A DNA stretch of 64,000 bases from Sipunculus nudus (Eukaryota; Annelida; Sipuncula; Golfingiida; Sipunculidae). Shown piece by piece: positions 47,060 to 58,539 of this stretch (its first letter is position 1; every line of letters starts with the position of its first letter). The stretch covers positions 66,798,676-66,862,675 of the forward strand of contig CM049316.1 in NCBI GenBank assembly GCA_026874595.1. Direction: 5' to 3'. The position numbers and the translations under genes were made by a program. Below the pieces are notes generated by a model, which was not told the DNA's origin, did not search any database, and was given only the letters and a program-made list of their open reading frames with translations.

Positions 47060-49755
47060 AATCCAAAGTGACAATCTGGTTATGAACGTGTTTATAAAAT
47101 TCTCAAATGTGCTTTTCTGTATAATATGATGAGCCATCATGATTTCTTTTTACCAACATGATTTCCTCATTTGTCTTATTCTCTTTTAAAAATATACATA
47201 TAATTTCTCATGAATTGTATAGAAAAGGCATTGATGCTCCGTCTCTAAAGGTCATTTCTCTCAATGCATCGATATGCTGAGATCAGCATTACAAACGACT
47301 GAGGCTAATACTCGTATGAAAGCAAAATACCTTAAGCTGAAAATACCATATTTTACAATCAGATGTCGCTGAAAACTCCTAAAGTACTACCTGCACAATA
47401 TTAAACTGATAATGTTAACATGCATTAGCCTGCAGGAAATTACTAACGCTTCTAACCTTGTTTACGATTTACTTAAGTATATACCGGGTGTGTGTCACTC
47501 ATGTTTACCTTCACCTGAAGTGGTGTATACAGTTTCCAACGGTAGTTATCAGTGTTTACTCGGTTATGAGGCGGATGGGCTTAAGTCAGATTGATATGAA
47601 CCACCTGAGCTGTGATATGGTCACAATTATGTGTAGTATTTCCTAGAAAAAATCCAAATAAATGTAAATTATTGAATAACTAAATAGCCGCAGGATGGTG
47701 ATTTGATATCCGTTAAAGAGAGAGATCGGTTTTCATACACAAAACTGTTGGAGATAAAGGTGATCTGTTTCAGTGATCTTACTTACCTGTAACAATTTAA
47801 AATTCATGATAAAATAAATTTTATTCTTTAGTACAAAAGTAGTCTTTTTGTATATTTTGTTTAAACATGTGTTCATTTTTGATTTCATAAAGTCTGAGAG
47901 TTAACCCTTCTCTCCCTATTTCTGCGCTCTCTGTTCTGCGTTTACATTTAGTACGACTATGAAATCTTTTTTTTTCAAGAAAAAAGCTTAAAATTGATAT
48001 CTAAAATGTTTACCCAAAACCAAATAAATATGTGCTTCTGTTAAACTATACAATTTATCTTACATACATCGCCTTAATTTATTTTCCTGCATATTACCAG
48101 TAAAGATATAGATATAGTCATCTCAAAATTTTGCCACTATATATAAGCTTATAAAAGCTGCATATAACACCTAATATTCGGCTTTAATCTCTTGACATAT
48201 ATACAAACATATACAAACAAAACCAAGATATTACATTAGAAGTTATTTTCAACTCTTTCACAGATAACATTCAAATTAAATCTGAAGATTTTTTTCTAAT
48301 TTTAAAATTGAAGGGACTTTCTTGAAAAGGATTTTTAACTTTAAATTAAGTTCTCCTTTTCAGTGATAAAAAAATTAACATACTGCCATTACCATCGTTT
48401 AGAAAACATGCATTTTACGAAATGGCATATCATTATTCCTCACTAGATGGTCAAGTGACATACTAGTACATACAATAACAACATCTTGCTTCGGACGCTT
48501 TATCTTCAAATAACAGGTGTAGGGTGCCCGTTACTTATTTTGGCCTGGCGTACTGATACGTATACCATATAGATTGTATACTTTAAAAAGCACTGCTCTA
48601 GAAACCCTTGCAAATTGAATATCATAAAAAAAGCTTAGAATGTTTCTACTCGCTACCTGTGCAACATAGTACTCATGTTGTTTGACAAGGCTTAAATTCA
48701 GTTATTTACCCTATAGTTTTATCTAAAGACACTGCTTGAGATACGGATGACCTGTTTTATTTGTAATGTCAGCTGCAGAAATGTTCCAATTTTGTAAGGT
48801 ATATAAGTATAAAATGTGCAGGAATACAGATATTTCCTTCTTGAAATATCAACAATAAATGTCACCCCTTACATGTAAGAAATCATAACAGTGAACGCCG
48901 TATAATGAAAATATAATCTTTTGAACACTTTATGGATGAGAAATATAAATTTAACATCTTATAAGATAAAATCTCTAAACATGTTTTGAAATTTCAAAAA
49001 TATTAGGTAACGCAGCAAGCAATATATATATTATTTGGAATATTGTGTACGACACAATATTGTTATTGCCAAAACGATATATTTTAAGGTTAATTTGAAT
49101 ATGTGTCAGGATACATGTCTGAACATTTTGATATACAAAACTTTTCATGGTTACGAAGTCATGATAGCATTTAGCCTGAAATTGTCATTTCAAAACAGAA
49201 ACAAGTTATCTTTAAGTTTCAGCGCCAATGTGTGAAAAGATATGGTTTACGGGAGTGGTTTAAGATTCTTGTCAAAAAGTAAAAGTAAAAAAATCTGAAG
49301 ATAAGGAAAATTTCTATATAATCATTATACCCAGCACAGCATTAATAAAAAATGCTAAGTCACAACATATTTTTTTTCTGCAGCTGTGTTCACCAACAGC
49401 ATAATGCGTCGGGTCAAGAAATGGAATATGTCATCTTTTTTACTTGATGGTGTGCTTATCTGTTGTGGACAAGCGGTACCTTAATAAAACTGCAAATCAC
49501 TACAGTCAGACTCCTGTACCAATGAATGCTTATCGAACTTTATACACATTGTAAAGACATGTGTACTACAGTTGATAAAATGTTGTGCAAATTGTCCCAT
49601 CGACAAACACACACTAAGTATTTGACAATATTAGAATAATCGGCGAATTTGATACGGCAGAATAAGAAGAATGCTAATAATATAAACAATATGTCTTTTA
49701 ATCATTTCTATTCGAACCAGATATTCTTCCTTTTCTCTGTTCAATTTACCTCCAT
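47060..49755. other. No gene assigned
   Basis: Very AT-rich sequence. Upstream exons of the 46756-47040 frame would lie here, but none is identified with confidence. Confidence 0.4.
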
Positions 49756-49761
49756 AATAAA

Positions 49762-49899
49762 ATGACGGTTAGTCCAGATCCTGAATTCATAGATGTACAA
49801 AGACAAGTCGACGAGCTACTTGAAAGTCCTGAGAACCTAAACAATTTATGTAGCATGTGCGTTGCAGCATTGCCCTTTGACATAGAAAGTTGTATTTAG
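49762..49899 (+). CDS. Hypothetical 45-residue ORF or exon
   Basis: ATG at 49762 opens a 45-codon frame that starts MTVSPDPEFIDVQRQVDELL and ends LPFDIESCI before TAG. It is acidic and helical-looking, with three cysteines in the last third (LCSMC, SCI), and much more protein-like than the DNA around it. No hydrophobic leader, family motif or clear splice site was seen. It may be a small protein, a terminal exon or a remnant of an inserted element. Confidence 0.25.
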   Translation: MTVSPDPEFIDVQRQVDELLESPENLNNLCSMCVAALPFDIESCI

Positions 49900-50051
49900 C
49901 TGCTAGAGAAGGCCATATGAGTCACTATTATAACAGGTGTCTTATGTCGTGTACTCATGGCTAATGCATATACACTGACATTTATTCGTATACAGATAGT
50001 GATATGTTTCTTTCATGTTTTGACCTAGATGCTTAATATGCTGACAGGAGG

Positions 50052-50054
<3 letters not shown>

Positions 50055-50117
<63 letters not shown>
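50055..50117. repeat. (AT)n microsatellite
   Basis: About 31 AT units directly before the hairpin at 50118 and the Penelope-like element. Confidence 0.95.
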
Positions 50118-50119
<2 letters not shown>

Positions 50120-50225
50120 TTAAGATAAACAGTGACGCATTTTAGATAGACTAACTAGTTTATCAACACACAGTTGTTAATAAACTAGTTAGTCTATCTT
50201 AAAGGTGTCCATGTTTATCTTAACC
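50118..50225. repeat. Hairpin-forming inverted repeat at the left of the Penelope-like element
   Basis: GGTTAAGATAAACA is repeated inverted at the far end (14 of 14), and AGATAGACTAACTAGTTTAT is matched by its reverse complement (20 of 20), with only a few bases of loop. It could be part of the element's terminal repeat structure. Confidence 0.75.
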
Positions 50226-50263
50226 TTCGCTTCAACTACAGACTAAACAGCTATACCACTTTA

Positions 50264-51274
50264 TATATATATATCAAACTCTTTTCCAATGTTGGGTTAA
50301 AGATAACCATTGAAACTAACCTGACCTGCACAGATTTCTTAGACGTAACATTTGACCTCCAAAATGACGTCTTCTACCCTTACAGAAAACCGAACAATGA
50401 CCCTCTCTATATCCACGCACAATCCAATCACCCCCCAGCTATCATTAGGCAGATACCTATGATGATCAGTAAACGTGTTTCTGACAACTCCTGCAATAGA
50501 GAGCTATTTATGAAAGCCAAACCCATGTATGATGAAGCTTTAGCGAAAAGCGGGTTCTCAGAAAGCTTAAAATATGTTGAACCAACAGTGAAAAGCAAGA
50601 GAAACAGGAAAAGGAAAATAATATGGTTTAATCCACCCTACAGCCGTCATGTAAAAACCAACATTGGCAGAAAATTCATGAAACTAGTTGAAAAACACTT
50701 CCCTCAACATCACAGGTACCACAGGTTATTCAACAGGAACAATTTGAAAATTAGCTACAGCTGTCTACCCAACATGTCTAACCTGATCAGCAAACATAAT
50801 ATGAAGGTTCTAAATTCTGACAATGCTGTGAATGCACCCCAAAAACAATGTAACTGCCGTAAAAAAGACGAATGTCCTATGAATGGTCAATGTCAGCTGA
50901 AATGCATTGTCTATAAAGCAACAGTTAGAACAGACAACGACGTGAAACACTACATAGGGTGTACTGAAGGTGATTTCAAGACAAGATATAATAACCACAA
51001 GCAATCCTTTCGGAACAGATCCCACGCTAAAAACACTGAACTGTCTAAACACATTTGGTCACTAAAAGACAACAATATCAATTACAAGCTCTCCTGGGAA
51101 ATATCTGCCAAGGCAGCACCTTACTTCTGTGGGACTAGGTAGTGTGATCTCTGCTTGTCTGAAAAGCTACTTATAGCTACGGCCCCCCCTGGATCATTGT
51201 TGAACTCAAGAGCTGAAATTCTCTCCAAGTGCCGCCATCAAAACAAATTCACCCTGAAATATTTTAAAACCTAG
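50264..51274 (+). mobile_element. Penelope-like element, RT end and GIY-YIG endonuclease
   Basis: The plus frame starts inside the reverse-transcriptase thumb (TDFLDVTFDLQ, PYRKPNNDPLYIH, SNHPPAIIRQIP). It goes on through a linker to the cysteine-rich CNCRKKDECPMNGQC segment and YKATV, YIGCTEGDFKTRYNNHKQSF, TELSKHIW, the GIY-YIG nuclease typical of Penelope-like retroelements. The frame has one break near the nuclease end and otherwise runs to about 51274. The 5' part of the RT is missing. The element lies between two AT microsatellites. A hammerhead-like sequence at 51896-51943, same strand, probably belongs to its 3' terminal repeat. Confidence 0.85.
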
Positions 51275-51895
51275 CATTCGTACTAATATTCAGCGTGCCC
51301 CCTTAACCCCCCCCCCCCCCTACGAGGATCCGCTGGGCAGACTCATTTGTTCAGGTAGTTGTTCTCTCACTGCTGGCTCGTGGAGTCCATTGGATGACAG
51401 GAAAGTTCTACTTTATCCTGGTCTAATGGGCTTTACGACCTTCAGCTGGGAGACTTGCACCACTTGGTATGGGTATAGTATATTTGCCTTTTATATTGTA
51501 TATTTGCCTTGTATATTGTGTATTTTCACAGTATATGTGTATTTTTATCATATCATATCATATCATATCATATGTATACTACTGATATGTTCACTGCTTC
51601 CAAGGCCCTATTAGACATCATTTCAATATGCTGATTGAGCATCCTGGTTATATCTTTGTATTATATTTATTATATTTACTATTTACTACTTTATATAACC
51701 TCTTTGCCCTGCCCTGTTATGTTCCAGTATCGCACGTGTACCCCGACCAATCCTATTGTGCACCCGAGAACAATAGGATCAGTGTCAGTCTTTCACATGC
51801 CCCCCCCCCCCCGACCCGAATCGCACAAAGCATAATCTCGTAATCTCGTAAAGTCTCGGCTTTTCAAACCACGACGTTAGCTTCATTCTAACCAC

Positions 51896-51943
51896 ATTCA
51901 CCTGATGATCGGGTCGCATCCCGTGAAACAGTCTGTTGTGAAT
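51896..51943 (+). ncRNA. Candidate type I hammerhead ribozyme
   Basis: The parts are in the required order. ATTCAC (51896-51901) pairs with GTGAAT (51938-51943) as stem I. CTGATGA (51902-51908) is the first core strand. CGGG-TCGCAT-CCCG (51910-51923) is stem II. GAAA (51925-51928) is the second core strand; its last A, with the C after it, pairs with GT as a two-base-pair stem III, followed by T (51937) as the cleavage residue. One oddity is a T-T opposition at the base of stem II, where G-C is usual. Penelope-like elements are known to carry minimal hammerheads with very short stem III, and this lies 0.6 kb after such an element on the same strand. Confidence 0.6.
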
Positions 51944-51967
51944 TAATAGTGTTGTTTTTCTTCAGAG

Positions 51968-52013
<46 letters not shown>
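51968..52013. repeat. (AT)n microsatellite
   Basis: About 23 AT units, close after the ribozyme-like sequence. Confidence 0.95.
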
Positions 52014-52015
<2 letters not shown>

Positions 52016-52204
52016 TGCGTCCCTCTGTGTCACGCCCGACGTTGCTCGCAATACCAGACTTCAACAATTGAGACCGTGATGTCACCGCAGAGGCAGACGT
52101 GAGTTGTCTGGGTCAGCCTCGACCCTCGGACCAATATCAAGAGTCTGCTCGGCGTTTCAGTCAATAAGGCAACTGCGTAGCGAATGCCAAGTACGTTAAC
52201 CGTT

Positions 52205-52310
52205 ATCCACCAAACGGCCCAGGGGCGTAGCAAGGAGGGGCGGGGTGCCACAAGGGGGTGAAGGTATCACCCCCCCCCCCAAACCACCTTCCCCGCCTTA
52301 TGCAAGAAAA
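52205..52310. mobile_element. Possible end of a short DNA element with a C run
   Basis: CCAGGGGCGTAGCAAGGAGG followed by a G-rich segment and a C run (52269-52280). The CAGGGGCGTAGC start recalls ends of short dispersed elements common in invertebrates. The other end was not found. Confidence 0.25.
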
Positions 52311-52314
52311 ACTT

Positions 52315-53548
52315 TCAAGCAACGAATAGTAAGCGACAAAAATTATTGATGAAAATTATTTTGAAATAGAAAATATGTCATTTTTATATACAGTGTCATT
52401 CCTTTACAGTTTTATCCACAGGTAACAAATTAAATAGAAAGATATATAATTCAGGGACGTTATTTCTCAAATTATTGTAGGATTACTAAGAAACGGAATA
52501 TAATTAATCGTGTTTCGTTTCTTGAAATCTATATCTACATCCGCCTTATCTATGTCCGCTATCTTTATACCTTTGCATCAGTGTAGTTTTGCAACAGTTT
52601 ACAGTAAGGAACACAATATTTCAGTTTCTGAAGTAGAAATTATAGAAATAAAACCCATATAATGATATATGTTTTTTTTTACTCCAACACTTCCTGTCCT
52701 TTTTTACCGCTTATGCACGAAACTGTTCCTTGGCAATTAATAGAGGGGCTAACTGGCCTGATATGGAAAACTTTTGATGCAGTGCGGGCCCAATGAGACA
52801 TAGGTTAACATTGCTTACTTGACAGAATTAACAGGTTTTCCCAGTCGATGGTGATTCAACGTTACATGTTAGGCACAGAAATAGTATTTTTTAAACTCTG
52901 CTGGGGAAAATCTGCCTATCAATAAACTTTCATTTATAAATATTCATGTTTAGGATGTAAGATGGCCTGTGCAAAATCATTCGCTCCTGGACCGAGTTCA
53001 AGGAAAAATACACTGGCCCACATCTATTTTTTTTTCTTGCCTAGGGTGGGCGCGAACATGCAGAACCCTGACATACATATTTGGACCATTTGGCAGAAAT
53101 GCTGTTTCATGTTTTGAGACGGCACGGGTCTTTACGATATGAACCATGGACCCAATGTACCAGATCCAATATATCAGATCTGATATATCCACACTGAACT
53201 CTGGTGACAGAATAGTGTATTAATTCCTAAACCAATCCAATATGTGTAAAATATTAAATCAATTATACTCCGATTCAGAGAGATATAAAACTCTGTGTCA
53301 GTAGATCTTAACCACTAGGTCTATTAGAAGAACAGAATGACTTCTGAACAGGTAACTATGTATAAATATATTAAATAATAATGATAATAATAATAACTAG
53401 AAAAATAAAATAAGTACCAAACATATCAAACGAAAAAAAAATAATTCTCATTTATTAGTACAGAAGAAATATTCCTAATTTTTAGAATGTATTCATATTT
53501 CTTAACTGTAGATGTCAGAAAGATTATATCTGTATATACATTATATAA

Positions 53549-53604
<56 letters not shown>

Positions 53605-53690
53605 GTGTAGATAATACAGCCAAAATGTGATATACAGCTAAAAAAATAAAAATATATAATATATATAATCAATATATAAGACAATATATA
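52315..53690. other. No gene seen; AT microsatellite at 53541-53600
   Basis: AT-rich sequence ending in an imperfect AT/TATAAA microsatellite. Frames here are by-products of the repeats. Confidence 0.45.
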
Positions 53691-53695
53691 TTCGT

Positions 53696-53775
53696 AATCG
53701 AATGGTTAGGGCGCTGGGAACAATCTCGGAACAACAAATTGATAGATAACCAAATTAAGGCTCAAATTCAGAATT
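53696..53775 (+). repeat. tRNA-like promoter remnant (possible SINE head)
   Basis: TGGTTAGGGCGCTGG resembles a pol III A box, and GGCTCAAATTC about 50 bases later resembles a B box. No full cloverleaf can be drawn, so this is at most a decayed SINE or tRNA pseudogene. Confidence 0.25.
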
Positions 53776-53779
53776 GTAA

Positions 53780-54900
53780 GCAGGTCGTAAAAAGATATTA
53801 TTTGTAGTTGGTGACTTAAACATGGTCTGACTTAATTCACGATCGGCGAGCTGTAAGTTAATGCAATACAAAATACTCACTCATGTGAGGCTTGTAATCT
53901 AATTGATGTCAAAACTTTATTCACAGACTAATGTATGTTCCACAGATTTATGTACCAATTATGATCAAATTCTGTAATTCTGCGACAACCCCACCCCACT
54001 CCCCGTGAGTATTTGACAACAGCAAGTAAAAATTTTAAAACTAAGATTGATGCTCGTTTATATATAACATTATCGTCAGAGACCTGTTTTCCTGTGAAGT
54101 TTAAGTTTACCTTTATAATAATATAATGAGTCGACACCCTGAAGGCATCACTATAGGTTATTATTTCAAAGTAATAAAATCAAAACAGTGTATAATCATA
54201 CATTTGTCAAAAAAGATAAGATATAGTGTATTGTTTTATATATAAATTCTTTCATTCGCCAACCTTGGGACTGGGGAAATTTTGGCGGTAAGCGAGGATG
54301 GAGGTTGATCGAGGGGTCCAAGTAAGATGTGCAGGGTAGCTAAATTCGGGCCATGCATTTCTAAGGCTTGTCTTTAACTAGTCAAATTAAAAAAACAATA
54401 TTTTATACATTTATATAACTTTATTCACATAGAAATAAAAAAAATTCAAACAATTACAAAAAATACAGTGTGTACAATTTATTTACAGAGATATACATGT
54501 ATAATATATCCGGCCAAAATATAAAGGTGAAAGAAAATCTCCTTGGGAACCTGAAATAAGGTAAGTGTGACCAATATTCTCGCAGCTATGATGCTTGAAA
54601 GTACCCCCCCCCCCCCCAGAATAATTAAAAATTGGATACAAACCTCCAGTATCTTGATAATTAATGCAGGGATGCCATAAATATAGCCTTGACTAATTTT
54701 GTTAGTTCCGAAAAAATGGTGTTTTTTTAACGATTTTTTTTTGTTATTTTGAGACCGTCATGTATGAACATGACTAGTTACTTAAGTTGCAGAAAATTTA
54801 TGGTGCCACCTGTATTTTATTGTGTTGTGTGCACCCGTGACAGTATTTTAGCCACTTATTCTTTTGCCTATAAACAAAGAAAAAACTTACCCTCTCTGAG
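53780..54900. other. No gene seen
   Basis: AT-rich, with a C run at 54606-54619. Frames at 53928-54137 and 54749-54937 are not recognisable. Confidence 0.45.
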
Positions 54901-54919
54901 ACCAGGTGAATTGCAGCAA

Positions 54920-55150
54920 TCAGTTTCTCAGCTGTAATTTCATCCATGGTCCAATAACCTGGACTGTTCATTTATCACCTGTCCATCCGTCTGTTTGCCT
55001 AGCTGTCCATCCCTCCATACAAATATTTGTTTCCTGATAATAACCAGGTTGGATTGACATATAGATTTCAAACTTGAATTATGTATGGGTCACCTTAAAT
55101 TTTACGATTTTTGGGTCATTAGGTCATAGGTCAAAGTCACATGACCCACT
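54920..55150 (+). repeat. Dispersed repeat with GTCCATCCGTCTG and GGTCATAGGTCAAAGTCAC
   Basis: The succession of CTGTCCATCCGTCTG, AATAACCAGGTTGGATTGAC, GGGTCACCTTA and GGTCATAGGTCAAAGTCACA is of a kind common in molluscan intergenic DNA (recalled, not searched). A similar AGGTCAAAG segment is at about 59985. Confidence 0.4.
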
Positions 55151-55189
55151 TATTTAAAGAGATAATAGCTGTACCACAAACTTTTCGTC

Positions 55190-56050
55190 TTTCTCCTGTA
55201 TCCATTGTAACGCCTCTAAAGGAATTGTCTCTCTCAAAAGGAAGTAAAGGTTTTTAATCCAAAGACCACTTGACTCCGCTTTGAATGCGAGGGCTTTTCA
55301 GTTTGGTCAACCCTGGGCACTGAGTCCAGTGATGTGACCACCGTTTGTAAATTTTTTTGATGGGTTACAGGTATTTTGATTTTAAACATTCAAAAATATC
55401 TTTCCATGATAACCATGGTTTCAAAAATTTTTTTTCAAGAAAAGCCCCACAATTTCTGTGAGGGCGTACAACCCTCAAGCAGAACTCCTTTAATATCACT
55501 CATGTGTTCATGTGTATTCGTTTCATGTGTGAACACTGTCATGCTTCAGTAACACGAGTTCACCTTGCGAGTGACAGAACAAATAAATACGAATGGGTGG
55601 CTTCTACACGGGAACAAAGGGATAATGGTGTATAAGAAAATATATAATGTGGTGATTCTTATTACCTCCAAAATGAAATGGATTATTGATATGTCTTAAC
55701 CCTAAGACTCTACAAATGTTCAGCAAAACATTTTTCGCCTGTCACGCTTTCTCAGGAGGCGACCTGTAATCCCGACTGACCCCTATTTCCATTATAACGC
55801 CTGTTGAGGAACTTTACTCTGTCAAATGGAAGTAAAGATTTAAATTCAAGCGCGGGACACATGTCCACATGAATCTGTTAATAGGGAGCACAGAATCTAC
55901 TAATCAGTAGTTCGTTCATACATGCACGTTTCATGTAAACATTGTCATAGTTCAGAAACACGGGTTCACCAGGCAGAACAAATGCATACGAAAGGGCGGG
56001 CGGCTTCTACTCGGGGACAAAGGAATAGCCCCTTATAATTATTCCTTTGT
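55190..56050 (+). repeat. Two diverged copies of a ~500-bp sequence
   Basis: Copy one at about 55200-55650 and copy two at about 55790-56050 share, in order, GTAACGCCT/ATAACGCCT, GGAAGTAAAG, TTTCATGTG/TTTCATGTA, AACACGAGTTCACC/AACACGGGTTCACC, ATACGAAWGGG and GGCTTCTAC-CGGG-ACAAAGG. Confidence 0.65.
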
Positions 56051-56054
56051 GGAA

Positions 56055-56980
56055 TTGTGAAAAAGGCACTTAAGAAAAATATATGTAATGGATTTCGTAT
56101 GCAGTTTTACCCTGCCCTTTACAAATTTTCAGCAAAATCTGTATGTTACATTTTGCGTTAATATGCTGAAAGACAATGCACCGAACCAAGGCTAAAGTGG
56201 TTTCTTGGCTAAATGCTTCATCGAAATATATCAACAATGCTTTCTTTTTATCTAGGAGAGTTGTCAATTTTGCACCAGACCTACTTATTTTATGACAATT
56301 TACTTTACTTAAACCAAAAATTTAATACTGCAGTACATGTTGGAATATATATTTCTGGGCCTATCTTTTTCACATTGACAGCTATGCGTTTCGTGTACAA
56401 GAGACTTCAACGACATATGCATGTGTATATAAATAACCCATGTTTCTGTTAACATGCCTTAGACTATACCCTCAACTGACTAAACTGAATAAACATCGTG
56501 TTTCACGATGTCGCCTGAGTTTCAATTTATACAAATCATCTTTTGAACAATTTCACGGTAGAATGCTTCTTGATACAATAGTTAAATCTACGATATTTCC
56601 CAAGAAATGAAGATGACGGACCTATGTTGTTTATCAGGGAAAAAAACATTGACAATTCGTACAGACCGTATATGCCTCACTTCTCTTTCAAAAATTTATT
56701 TATTATGGGATTTCTGGAATAGAATAATTTTTCTTTCTATGTTGATATTTTGGGGGAGGGTGTCCTGGAGAATTCTAGCAGAGGTAATCTTCATATCATA
56801 TAAGTGAAACACATAACAAAAGTTTTCGCAAGAACCTTAGGATTAAAATATGCGTCGTTTATTTCATATCAGCTCATTACAAAAATATGCATCAGGTAGA
56901 GCCGTGGATTTTCCACGGGTGCAGCTAGTCGTTATAATGATAGTCAAAAGGTAGCGTCATCTGTTCATCCCTCTCGCAAA
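56055..56980. other. No gene assigned; candidate poly(A) signal for the next frame
   Basis: AT-rich. AATAAA on the minus strand at 56863-56858 lies about 125 bases after the stop of the 56987 frame. A plus frame at 56213-56452 is not recognisable. Confidence 0.4.
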
Positions 56981-56986
56981 CGATGT

Positions 56987-57259
56987 TCACGGCGGATATT
57001 GTAACCCAGTGAAAATGAACTGGTCCCCGTACTGAAAATGTTCTATGTATAAGGACTGGGGTTCAAACTGATTTGTCTTCCAAGAGTTATATTCATAGAC
57101 AAACATGATACGATTAGAGCAGGCATTCTGCTCAAGACAAATCGGGATTTCGATCATCTGAACAGTTAATACAACTTTAATACAGCTTTGTGCAGATATT
57201 GTTTTTATTCCAATGGTAATTTTCACAATACATGTACCCACAATGCTATATATAACTGC
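56987..57259 (-). CDS. Unrecognised terminal-exon-like frame
   Basis: The minus strand is open from beyond 57331 to the TGA at 56987. A splice acceptor-like GAGAGTTCAGCAG ends at 57260. From there 90 codons read AVIYSIVGTCIVKITIGIKT, then EIPICLEQNACSN and YGDQFIFTGLQYPP. It is rich in beta-type residues and has four cysteines. AATAAA follows about 125 bases later. This fits the last exon of a secreted or extracellular protein. No family is recognised, and upstream exons would lie beyond the LTR fossil at 57353. It may also be chance. Confidence 0.35.
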   Translation of the reverse strand, partial: AVIYSIVGTCIVKITIGIKTISAQSCIKVVLTVQMIEIPICLEQNACSNRIMFVYEYNSWKTNQFEPQSLYIEHFQYGDQFIFTGLQYPP

Positions 57260-57352
57260 ACCTGCTGAACTCTCGCGGAGTGTAGGAAAACAGCGCTCAT
57301 AGTTATCTGGAACTTTCCGGGCTGATCGCACTCTATGAGCGCGTATCTTTAA

Positions 57353-58060
57353 ATGTTCTTTGGGCGTGTGTTTTATGTTTTGTTGGGTTCTTAGGGATTG
57401 TTCGTGAAAAAGAAGTTTCTAGAAATTTCGGATGAAACGTTATAAATAGGGGCTGTAATATAGAGCCGAGAGAGGCAGGAGAGAAATATTCCAGCGGACA
57501 CGGAAGATTGTGAGTCAGTTTTAGACCTATCCGATAATTGCAGTAGTGTCAAGTATTCTATGAACTCTATGCACATTTAGTGCGGCCTGTCTACAGTTTG
57601 CTTTCGGGATTATTACAAGAACTTAACTTTTGGATTACAACAGATTGATTTTGTGATTGAATTTGATTATTATTCTCTGAGAAGATTTGTGTGAACTTTT
57701 CATCTGAATTGTAGGTTTTAAAGTACTGGTTGTCGCTGTGACAGTAGTGGTATCCAGGTACTGTACACTTTATTTATTATACTGTGTAATTGTATCGATT
57801 TACTGTTATAATGTTGTGATACTGTGTAATTGTATTGCACTACAGTATTGTAATGTTACTGTTGTTTTAAGAATAAAGTATAATTATTTGTTAACCAAAA
57901 AAACCCGACTAACTTCTTTATTCATTCCCTTAGACATTTCACGCTGCCTAGTGTTACAAAATCTGATTTTTTTTTGTCTCCGTAACGAAAATTGTGCTCG
58001 TCACGACTACGTGATCAGTTGATATTAGATTCCGTAACATTTTGCAAGGCAATTTTACTT
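57353..58060 (+). mobile_element. LTR and leader fossil of a Ty3/gypsy-type element
   Basis: The stretch contains a TATA-like promoter (GTTATAAATAGGGGCTG, 57440), shared blocks (GAGAAATATTC, CCTATCCGATAAT, TCTGAGAAGATTTGTGTG, AGGTACTGTACAC) and AATAAAG near its end (57872). After it, from about 57993, comes TACGTGATCAGTTGATATTA, the same leader as the element at 62878. The rest of the element is missing: a solo or truncated copy, moderately diverged. Confidence 0.65.
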
Positions 58061-58061
58061 G

Positions 58062-58305
58062 TACGGTTCATGATATGATGTATGCAAAAGGCATTTTAAG
58101 ATCGCTGTCTCAAAGCCATAGTAGATTTTCCGATGATCATAATTAGGCTGAATCAATTCTGAAAATCTGGCCATCTTAAAAAGAAAAATATCTATACTTA
58201 ACAAATGTTTTGAAATAGTTTCCACCTGTCGAAACCGCGCAATATAGAATAAATTCTTTTAAACAAAGTTGATTCACAATAGTTGAAAATTCAGTCGCCT
58301 TATTG

Positions 58306-58357
<52 letters not shown>

Positions 58358-58535
58358 ACAGATGTCTTTTTATTGTATGCGGCAGTCTTACATGTCTAGT
58401 ACAGCGCTAGCATTGGCCGTTGCTAAAGCGGCATAGCCCGGCCCACGCGTGGGGTCTGTAAACACAGCGGTCATGCTAGTCTGCTAGTTTTCACGCCTGG
58501 CCGCGCCGGCCCGGCCAACATCTTAACCCTTATAA
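58062..58535. other. Between two LTR fossils; AT microsatellite at 58310-58352
   Basis: No gene seen. A GC-richer patch at 58430-58520 (GGCCGCGCCGGCCCGGCC) has no identified function. Confidence 0.5.
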
Positions 58536-58539
58536 ATAG

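Noticed and set aside
53696-53775. tRNA gene
   Set aside because: Only A-box and B-box-like words are present; no acceptor stem or cloverleaf.
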